A stretch of DNA of 64,000 nucleotides from Papilionanthe hookeriana x Papilionanthe teres. Lineage: Eukaryota > Streptophyta > Magnoliopsida > Asparagales > Orchidaceae. The stretch covers positions 8,882,001 to 8,946,000 of the forward strand of contig CM040425.1 of NCBI GenBank assembly GCA_022702705.1. The letters run 5' to 3'. Below are positions 55,931 through 64,000 of the stretch, piece by piece. A program made the position numbers and the translations under genes. The notes under the pieces are model-generated. The model saw nothing but the letters and a program-made list of their open reading frames with translations. It was not told where the DNA came from and did no database searches. Each line of letters begins with the position of its first letter. The stretch's first letter is position 1.

Positions 55931-57304
55931 TGTTTGTTTATTTTGTTGTAGTACTTTCATTTTTATTAATTATATTCTGTGGGCTATGATTTATTTCTGG
56001 TATATGTGTTTAGTTTTGCAGTTATATTTTCATTTCTATTTGTGATGGATTGTGATTGTAATTTTAGTTGTGAACTTTTTAGTTTAAAATAGTAAACTAT
56101 TGTTCTGCATTGTGAAATGCATATGTACTGTGTGGTGTAGTTAGTTGTTGTTTAATATTTAGTTTTATATACTTGTTTAAAAATTTCATTACCCAGCAAA
56201 TTTTCTAAACTGTTATATGTGTAGAAAGGTTTTTAAATATTACAAGTCAGTTGAAGTTAAAATTTTTGAGAAGAACCTGCAAATATCAAAAAGACAAAAA
56301 AGCCTAAAGTGCAAAGGTATGAATTTTTTTATATTTAGAATATTCTTTCCACCCTGTATTATTTCTATTATAGAAAACTTTAAGCTTGGGGAGAAGAAAA
56401 ATATTAACTATTATATGTTCTCAATTAACTTATTTTCAAAAAATTATAATATGATTTTTGTGGTAAAATTTAATTCAGATAACTATATTTAGATTTTATC
56501 TAAATATTATAGAACATTCAAAGAAATGTTTTCGGTAATGAAATTTACTTTTGTAGGTTAAGTTATTTAGTATAAGAGGATAAGAATATAATTAACTATT
56601 TAAAGTAAAGAAAACTATATTTTGAAATATTAAGAATCTTAGGAATTTAGTTGAGAAAGAAAAGATTGAGATTCAATGATGTAAAAACTAAGAATTATAT
56701 ATAAGGTAAAGAATGTTTTAAAGTTTTAAATTTAGGAAAAGAAGATTGAAGTTCAAAATTATTAATAAGCTATCCAGATACAGTAATCTTCACTTGAAAA
56801 AGAAAAAGAAAAAGAAAAGGATTGAGAAACAATCCCTGAAAGGAAAAGAAAATAAAAAAAAGAAAAGGATTAAAAAATAATCCCCAAAAAGAAAATAAAA
56901 GAAAAAGAAAAAGTAAGTGAGGAGAAGCTTGAGGAGATGCCTTATCAAAAATTGGCTTCACTTGGATTAACCTAAAGGGAAAACTAAAAGCATTTCTGAA
57001 CTTATATTTATAAATATTTTCTTTACTAATCTCATGAAGTTCCTATCTTCTGAAAATTCTAAGTGAATTGATATTACAACATATAATCATTCTTGAAATG
57101 AATAGAAAACTAGAACTCTTAGACAAGATGACTAGATAGCCTTATACCTGTAAAATTAATATAATTACTTGAAAATCTTTCTACGAATTCTTGCTATAAT
57201 ATTTATTTAAATCAAAATTACAGTATTTCTGAATTAAAAGTTTACCAAAATGAATGATAACTTTTACGTAGTACTAAAAATTACTTAAGGACAAGTAATA
57301 GTTA
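55931..57304 (+). other. Element G 3' non-coding spacer
   Basis: AT-rich, no coding. Contains a PPT-like motif at 56383-56400 and a long A/G-rich tract at 56796-56916 with an internal partial duplication around AGGATTGAGAAACAATCCC. The flanks of this tract match those of the A tract. Confidence 0.7.
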
Positions 57305-57318
57305 AGTTTGAGGGATTT
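57305..57318 (+). promoter_or_regulatory. Element G polypurine tract
   Basis: AGTTTGAGGGATTTT before the LTR start TGACCCAAGG. One G of the usual G-run is A. Confidence 0.8.
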
Positions 57319-58989
57319 TGACCCAAGGAAAAAATGTTAAGATTTTCATACTTATTTTATATTGATTTTGATGATATTGTACTTTAAAGAAGGGTATTTT
57401 TGGTGTTTTCTGCAGGTATGAAGATTTAAGGACGATGGAGAGAAAATATGCAAAAATGAACGAATTTAAAGCAAAAATAGCTAAATTATAAAAATTTAAA
57501 TTAGGGCACTGACGGCGAGTTCGATGTCGCTGACAGTGTTATTTTCTGTGAGTTCAGAATATATTTCAAGGGAGGCCACCGACGGTGGAGGTCTAGGCTG
57601 CCGACAGCGGGGCCAGTTCAAGGCATTCTTTCTAGAAGGCCACCGACGGTGGAGCTCGAGGTCGCCGAAGGCGGGATCAGCGGTTCTTTCACAAAATATG
57701 TATAATGTGGATGATTTTCGAAGGGATGCTTGGAAAACCCTTAGAGACTCTTCAACAACTTTAAAAAGAACAATTCTAGGCCGAAAATGTGGTTCTATTT
57801 GGTTCCTCTAAAAGTCATAAAGTGTTCTTAATAAGTCCTATTGAGGTCTTATAAGAATTACTTAGTGTCAATTAGAGAGTCCACTAGTGTCCATTATTGT
57901 TATTTAGTGAATGTTAATTAGTGAGTTCATATACATATATTGGTGAGGAATTCTTCGAAGGATTGTAAGAGTGGAAGGGAAGTGAGAGATCTCTTCTGCA
58001 TTGCTATTTTGAAGGAGAATTCCACATTATGTAAAGAGAGGAAGAGATTCGGAGGAACTTCAAGGAGTCTACTTGGGGAGGATTAAGATAAGTTGTGTTT
58101 GTTTACTTTAGTTACTAAAACTTTACTTTTATATATGAAATCCAAGTTTTGTTGTATCCTCTCCATGAAATCTGAGTAGTTTTTCTGCCTTTCTCCTAGT
58201 TTTTATATTTTTATGGAATGACAAATAGAATTAGTGTGCCCTAAAAATTTAAAGAAATTGTGATAATCTTTTCATTAAATCTTAATTTACTTTCAATCTG
58301 GCCAATTGAATAGTTAAAGTATGTTGATTATAACAACTATAGTAATGATTACATCCCAGATTCAGGGAGATCAAAATCCTTGGAAGCAGGGTGCAAATAA
58401 ATAGGGAAAAATATTCATCAGGCGTAGTTGGAGATTTTAGAGTGACAGGCTAAAATACTCAATTCGGTCCTATCGTTTGGGTGCTGAAGTGTAGATGTTA
58501 GCTCTCAGGAGAGGGGAACGTGGGAGCTCTGAAGTGAGAGTCGGTATCCTCCTAGCCTAGCCCCATATTCAGTAACAAGCATAGGATTAGTCAATGTTCT
58601 TTATGCCTGAACCAAAGGGTAAAGAATAGGTATGCTTCTATTTGGCACAACACAATTTTAAACCAATTATAATTATCTATTCACTTAAATGTCTTAACAA
58701 AGGAGAAAGATTCTAACTTATATATTTGAACTTCACTTTAGTAGAATTAGTTATTTGTTAGTAGAACTAGTTTAATTTAAAGTTTATATTATTGTCGATT
58801 GCGTATTAGTGATAGATAGGCAGTTTCAATTTAGTTGTGATTCTGAAGTGATTTCTATAATCCTAAGTCTGTAGCCTCTAAAATATTCCATGTGGGATTG
58901 ATATCCAGGACTCTACTAGAGCCCTGTATCACTTGAACAATACATATATTTTCATTGATTAGTAACTCTACGATTAAAAGAATATATCA
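57319..58989 (+). repeat. Element G 3' LTR
   Basis: Starts TGACCCAAGG, with a TGCAG/GTATGA junction at 57415, the GC-rich cassette 57508-57675, the conserved block 58420-58660 and a final part with GGACTCTACTAGAGCCCTGT, shared in reverse with A and S. The exact end is uncertain. The last likely CA is at 58988-58989. Confidence 0.75.
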
Positions 58990-59019
58990 TATACTTGTTA
59001 TGGAAATTAGAATTACGCT

Positions 59020-60270
59020 AAGTGCGTGGGGTGGGTTAGTTTGCAAATTTGTTCTCTGGCACCTATGCACTGGATGGCTAGCGCATGGGCGCCACAGTTA
59101 AAGTGACAAATTTTAATTTATTTTGGCTTAAATTTGAAGGGGTTCTTGAAGCATCCTTTGGTTTAAACTTCATTAATATCCTATTAGCGCCAAAATTTAT
59201 TTAAAATTTTAATGGATGGATGCATCTCTTGGTGGATTAATTGAATTTGGACATAATTTGAAAAGACACCAAAGCACCTTTTGGAGAATTATTAAAAATG
59301 AAGACTTGAATATTAGAAAGTGGCACCACACCCAACAGAAGAGTTTTGAAGAAAAATTTTGGCTGTAGAAGTTGGAGAAAAGCTTGAAGTGGTTTCCAGG
59401 GAAAGAGGAAGAAAGAGAGCCTTCTTCTCGCCAAATTTTCTTTACTCTTTTACTTTACTTTATCATACTTTGTATTAGAATTTAGGAGAGTCAATCCTTA
59501 GAGTTGGGCACCAACCTCTAAGGAGTTATCTATTGGAAACCAAAAGATTCAGATGAACTTTCAGAGTCTTGTGGAGAGGATTTTCAGATAAGTGATTATC
59601 TTTGATTTTACATTTGGTTTTTAAGTAAGACTTGGCGTATTTCACAATGTTTTCTTCTTTCAAATCAAGTTGTGTTTGTGTTTTCTCCATGAGTTTTCAG
59701 TAGTTTTATTTATCTTTTTCCTTTCAAATGAAGAAGTAACTAAATTATAGAAGGAAGTTGTGTCAAGTATAGATGTTTAATGTTGGATGAAGTTCTGATG
59801 ATTCCACTAACTCGCACTTCATTTAGCTCTTGATTTGGCCAATTAAGATGTTAAAATTTGTTGTGAGATCATGTAAGAACCAATGCAGTATTGTCTCAAT
59901 CAAGAATTGGAGTGAACACATGCATTTATATGGGTGAGAATTGTAGTCCAAATATTTGAGTGCAAATAAATAAGGAGATGTGCTTTTATTGGAGAGTAAA
60001 ATTAGAGGACTTTAGACTGACAGACTAAATCCCCCTAATTTGGTTTGAGGTGAAAAATTTTGTTATGAGAGTTAGGCCCCAAGTGGAGGGAAAAGAGGGA
60101 ACTCTAGAGCGAGAGCTGGTATCTTCCCTGCCTAACCCATCTACAAAATTTTAAAATTTCAAATTAACCAATTTTCTTTATAGAACCAAGTAAGGGTAAA
60201 GAATATTATTGCTCCTATTTGGCACAATACATTTAAATACTTCCATAACAGAAATGTAAATTTTTACCTT
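59020..60270 (+). repeat. Element B 3' LTR, right part
   Basis: Resumes the C-type LTR: a GC-rich cassette with GGCTAGCGCATGGGCGCC (59060-59098), the GACACCAAAGCACCTTTTGG segment and the conserved LTR block near 59930-60240. It breaks off at about 60270, where a different LTR begins, so the last 350 bp or so are missing. Confidence 0.75.
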
Positions 60271-60275
60271 TTTTA

Positions 60276-61322
60276 GAGAGATTAGTGAGGAGATTTTGAG
60301 AGATATATGTAAGGGATTGTATTAGCATTGCATGGTCAACATGAGATTTTCTTGGAGGGATTTTCATATTTCTTTTAAAAGGAAAAAACTAAGCCTTGTG
60401 TTCTTTATTATCTACTTTTCTTTTGCAATGAAATGGATGAATGTTTAGGGTGTTATGATTCATGTTAGACTATGTTTTTTATATTAAAGTGATGGTTCTT
60501 ACTTCATGCTCATTTACATATTTAATCTGGTCAATTGGTATGTCGAAATTTGTTGTAATTCATAATAATCCATGAGGGCTATGGCTTTAACAACTAGGAG
60601 GAACCACGTTAAACTTATGGGTGAAGGAAAAATAGTCCTAAGATTTAATGCAATGTGAGGGAGATATTCGTTGATGGGTGTAATTAGTGTTTCTAGGGTG
60701 ACAGACTAGATTCTTACCAATTTGATCTAGGGCTTCGTACCTTAAATTTAAGATTGAGCCAATTATAGGGTTATGAGGAGAAGGAGATTCTAGGGTGGAA
60801 ATCTAGAAGTTTATCCATTATAATCTAGTATTTTAAGGAATTTACCCTAGGTTAACTAAGCTACGTTATACACTCAGAAGAGGTTAACTTGGATTATTGC
60901 TCCTATTATCACTATGCATATTAGATTATAAGCATTATATTCTTACATACTATCTTGATCACCACAAGAGAAACTTAGTTTTTACATCTCAAAATTCACC
61001 AAATAAAGTTATCTAGCAAGATTTATTTTTAGATTTATGTTTGTATTTAGAATTAGTTGTTTGAAAAATACCCTTAATTAGCATTCCAAACTAAGACTTG
61101 ATAATAGTAGACTAGAACTTAGCCTAATGGATTTCTTACATGGATTCTCTGTGGAATCGATACTCTGGGTATAAATAAAACTTTATATTACTTGAATGAT
61201 ACATATACTTGTGTAGTATCCCTTGTATGTAAAATTGAATTGTGGAGGAGAACAAAAATAATTTATTAAATAAGACTCAGTCAAGAATTAAGGGTGCAAG
61301 CACACATGTGCAATGGGAGTCA
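60276..61322 (+). repeat. Element H 5' LTR fragment
   Basis: A more distant LTR of the same general type. It has ATTTAATCTGGTCAATTGG, a conserved block near 60600-60910 and the terminal TTACTTGAATGATACATATA ... TGTAGTATCCC region, ending AGTCA next to a PBS. The start is not recognisable, so it is probably truncated. Confidence 0.65.
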
Positions 61323-61328
61323 AGTTTT

Positions 61329-61346
61329 TGGCGCCATTGTCTGAGA
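61329..61346 (+). promoter_or_regulatory. Element H primer binding site, decayed
   Basis: TGGCGCCATTGTCTGAGA: the first ten or so bases match the tRNA-Asp type PBS of A and C and the rest has drifted. Six bases after the LTR end. No gag of H follows. Confidence 0.7.
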
Positions 61347-61439
61347 TTGAAATTAAAGTAGTTACACACTAAGCACACACATAATGTTTCAGAGTCACCC
61401 ACCAAGATAAATAAAAAATAACTTAGAGCAATCATATAA

Positions 61440-62830
61440 CTTTTTTTTACCATATATGATAATTTAGCGCTCAGATGTGTTGGCCCGTGATAAAATTTTT
61501 AGATCAATTGGCAGGAACTATATGTGGATTCCTAAGTTGAAATATGAGCTACTTAGTTGGAATCCTAACTCCCATGTAAAGTTCACTTATGATGACAAAC
61601 ATAATTCTCTTAAGAGAAATTTTATCAATTTTAAGGTGTATAACAATGGTTTTATTGTTGGTTGTAGGCTTCTGGTTGGTCATAATGGATATCAGTATTT
61701 AGGTGTCTTATTAGCTGGAAATGGTTGTTTGTTTATCATTATCTTTCTTGTTGTAGAAATTGAATCCATAAACACATGGAAATTTTAGAAAATCTGAGGC
61801 ATTTGGTTCTTAGATTTCACCATTATCTTTTATTTCTAATATGAAGAAAGGATTGGGACTAGCTGTTAAAATTATTTCTCTAAGTGCAAAGCATAGAGTT
61901 TGTTTTCATCGTCTACGGAAAAAATAGTAAAAAATATATCATTGCAAAGATAGTAGCAAAATTCAAATCATTATATTGTCTACTACAAATACATATATAA
62001 CATATGAGTTTAATGTTAAACAAAATGTGTTATTGAATCTCTATCTTCTGCACTATTCTTATATGCTCAAATTTCCTTACAAATGGTCAAAATTTCAGTT
62101 TCATGCCTGAGAAAGAAAATTACACCAGCAAACATAATATGGCGGAATCATTTAGTTCATGGATTGGAGAGGCTAGAACAAAGCTAACGTTTGATTTGAT
62201 ATATATGATTAGATGCATGTTAGTAGAGCAAAGGGTGGAGAAAAAAATGAACTCTTATACATGGAGAGGAGAGCTAGTTCCATTTGCAAAAGATAATATA
62301 AGGCAAGTAACCACTAGAAAAGATCAATTTTTTATCAGAAACTCAAAAAATAATAAGACCAAGGTAGAAATTCATTGCAGTAGATATGAAGTAGATATTG
62401 GGGCTAGAGAATGTGGAGGCATATTTTGGTAGATGATTGGATTACCGTGTATGCATGCAGGTGCTTTTAGAGAAACCAAGAAACATCAAATATGGATCAT
62501 ATATGTAGGTGATCATTATTATATTAACATGTGATATTCATTATCATGACACTTCACCCCATCAATTTATGAAAATGTTAATGCAGATGAACATTGGCTA
62601 ATGGAGGTACTATGCCAGGGAAAGAACATTGGGTTTCATATGAAGTCGCAGTTGAAATTGGTGTGCCAAAGATATTGAGGCCACTGGCTCAGCCAAGAGA
62701 AAAGAAAATATTTAAAAACTTATTGGATAACTCAACAAGAAAAAAGGCTGAGTTCATAAGTGTAATCATTGCCGACTTCAAGTTCATCATAAGAGCTCTT
62801 ACAAAAATCATTTAAATCAATCACTTTTTT
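61440..62830 (+). pseudogene. MULE (Mutator-like) transposase remnant
   Basis: The transposase of plant Mutator-like DNA transposons is recognisable in three blocks. 61477-61788 has F-K-V-Y-N-N-G-F-I-V-G-C-R, G-V-L-L-A-G-N and V-V-E-I-E-S-I-N-T-W-K-F. About 61845-61920 has K-G-L-G-L-A-V-K and H-R-V-C-F-H-R. 62103-62432 has N-M-A-E-S-F-S-S-W-I and ends in a SWIM-type zinc finger G-L-P-C-M-H-A after a TAG. The first catalytic Asp region (V-D-G-C-H-L-K-G in the family) is partly deleted with Asn in place of Asp, so it is inactive. Terminal inverted repeats were not identified. 62594-62815 may be the basic C-terminus. Confidence 0.75.
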
Positions 62831-63046
62831 TCGTTCAAGTAGGCATTCAGAATACACAAAATATATTTGGCATACAAGAAATGGAGAGTAAACTTTTGAT
62901 CATATTTTGATGGCTAATGTCTACAAGGAATTTTCTAGATGATGAATATGTTTCTTCTTTTGTTATTTGAAAAACTTTAAATTATTAAATTCAAGCCCGA
63001 AAGTAACATGATGCATTTTTGTTAGCAATGTTTGACAAGCAAAAGT

Positions 63047-63050
<4 letters not shown>
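62831..63050. other. Short AT-rich spacer
   Basis: Between the MULE remnant and the (AT)n tract. No feature seen. Confidence 0.4.

Positions 63051-63100
<50 letters not shown>
63051..63100. repeat. (AT)25 microsatellite
   Basis: Fifty bases of uninterrupted AT. Likely variable between individuals. It sits at the boundary between the MULE remnant and the LINE. Confidence 0.95.
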
Positions 63101-63103
<3 letters not shown>

Positions 63104-64000
63104 TGGCAGCTCGGGAGGGAGGTTGTTTCCTAGGTTTTTTGGATTGCTGGTGATGGCGGCTGCTCAGCGGGCAAGAGGCGCGGTGGCTAAAGGAGAAACT
63201 TGGGAGCTAGGTTCTTTGGTTTCTTGAAGTGGTTGTCGGAGTTAAGGGGTTTTGACCCCTTATCATGCTCCTCTTTTTTCAAATTTTACTGTTACATTGA
63301 GGAGGTCTTTTTTAGCCTTTTCTGGTGGTAATCCATAGTAGAGCTTCATCTACTACTCTTGACATTCCCAATTGATGTGGAAAGAAATGTGCAATGGACC
63401 AAAGCCACCTATGCAGGTGTGGTGGTGAAAAGTAATGATGCTCCCTTTCACCCAGACCAGCTAGTATTTCCCCAAACATAGCATGATGCTGCTGCTGGGA
63501 GAGTTTATTGCCCTTTCATTCATCTTGCTAGGGTTAAGGATGGGGAACCTACTGTCTACTTCACTGAACAAGAGCTGCAAAATCTTAATGATGAAGTGAA
63601 ATTTAATCTCATAGGGAAATTTGGTTTGGGACATTAAAAAATGGAACACGCTAAAAATTACTTTGACTCTTTCCACTTTTTTGGAGTATGGAAACTTGGG
63701 CTATTAGGTGGTAGACACTTATTCATCCAGCTCTCTACTGAAGAAAACTATGTTAGACTGCTTGCTAAACAGGTTATTACTATTGCTGGGGTAGAAACGA
63801 AGCTGATTAAGTGGACATTAGATTTTGACCCAAGGAAAGAGCCCTCTGTGGTTCCCATTTGGTTCAAATTCCTAGGTCTCCTTTTTAGATATTATAATAA
63901 AAATACCTTGTTCAATATTGCCAAAATCCTTGGCACCCCACTGAAAATGGATCCCCTAACCTACTATATTTCCAGACCTGCTGCTGCTAGAGTTCTAATA
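63101..64000 (+). pseudogene. L1-like LINE, 5' region and ORF1 (runs off the end)
   Basis: From 63374 one frame reads to the window end with two stops (near 63479 and 63636). It matches the N-terminal domain of plant L1-type LINE ORF1 or gag-like proteins (DUF4283 type): K-F-G-L-G-H, F-F-G-V-W-K-L-G-L-L-G-G-R-H-L-F-I, a K-W-T-L-D-F-D-P-R-K-E-P-S-V-V-P-I-W block and L-G-T-P-L-K-M-D followed by S-R-P-A-A-A-R-V. ORF1 protein binds element RNA. The zinc knuckle and ORF2 (endonuclease-RT) would lie beyond the window. 63101-63373 is probably its leader and frameshifted N-terminus. Confidence 0.75.

Larger units (their letters stand above)
46164..58989 (+). mobile_element. Element G: Athila-type element inserted in the B 3' LTR
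   Basis: 5' LTR (46164-47661, 3' end deleted), gag-pol, ORF1, ORF2, spacer, PPT and 3' LTR from 57319. Closer to A than to B or C in pol, ORF1/ORF2 and GC-rich cassettes. The 5' LTR runs straight into mid-gag, so the LTR end, the PBS and the gag N-terminus are deleted. The ends are uncertain: I could not find a clean target duplication, but B LTR sequence lies on both sides, which supports nested insertion. Confidence 0.8.

Noticed and set aside
56770..56961. Phe/Leu-rich minus-strand frame
   Set aside because: Antisense reading of the A/G tract in element G.
45991..58989. Clean target site duplication for element G
   Set aside because: Left flank candidates GTCTG or AGGTC do not recur after the likely LTR end near 58989, so none is claimed.

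Overview
This window is plant nuclear DNA made almost entirely of nested, decaying transposable elements. No intact host gene, tRNA, rRNA or CRISPR array was seen. The evidence is several Ty3/gypsy LTR retrotransposons with the protease motif DLGAS, RT motif F-M-DD, RNase H and a DDE integrase with a GPF module. They carry a primer binding site matching TGGCGCCGTTGCCGGGGA, the tRNA-Asp type used by the plant Athila/Tat branch. There is also a MULE transposase remnant and the start of a plant L1-like LINE. The DNA is AT-rich and most reading frames carry stops or frameshifts. I use these names: A (minus), B and C (plus), S (minus solo LTR), L (large coding-free insert), G (plus) and H (plus LTR fragment).

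Layout. 1-2513 is a second copy of part of B, ending in the first 221 bp of a C-type LTR. It is joined at about 2734/2735 to the truncated 3' LTR of A. A runs on the minus strand from 15238 to 2735 and is the best preserved element. It sits in the gag of B. B continues 15239-17869 and is cut at a CCTGC target site by C (17870-39627). B resumes at 39633 and reaches its polypurine tract and 3' LTR at 45991. That LTR is itself split by G (46164-about 58989) and resumes at about 59020-60270. Within C, the 5' LTR is split by solo LTR S (18769-27588, duplication ATTTA/ATGTA). S is split by L (19425-26614, duplication AAGTC). This gives a chain L in S in C in B. From 60270 come H (LTR plus decayed PBS), a MULE transposase pseudogene, an (AT)25 microsatellite and a LINE ORF1 remnant running off the end.

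How the parts work together. In A, B, C and G, gag-PR-RT-RNase H-integrase is followed by a conserved non-coding block (core GGGAGRCAACCCA), then ORF1, ORF2, about 1.4 kb of AT-rich spacer, the PPT and the LTR. ORF1 and ORF2 are related proteins of the plant transposon-associated type often placed in the env position of Athila elements. ORF1 always contains an in-frame TGA followed at once by an ATG-started frame of 61-62 codons.

The strongest unexplained signal is a set of short, very GC-rich inverted-repeat cassettes in these AT-rich elements. Each element carries them at three equivalent places: about 170-190 bp inside the LTR, upstream of ORF1 and upstream of ORF2. The sequence of the dyad is family-specific but shared among the three sites of one element. 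Other signals are a second PPT-like motif about 0.9 kb upstream of the real PPT in all four elements, an in-frame 204-bp duplication inside the RT of A, and a tandem segmental duplication with a period of about 15.36 kb. All alignments here were done by eye.
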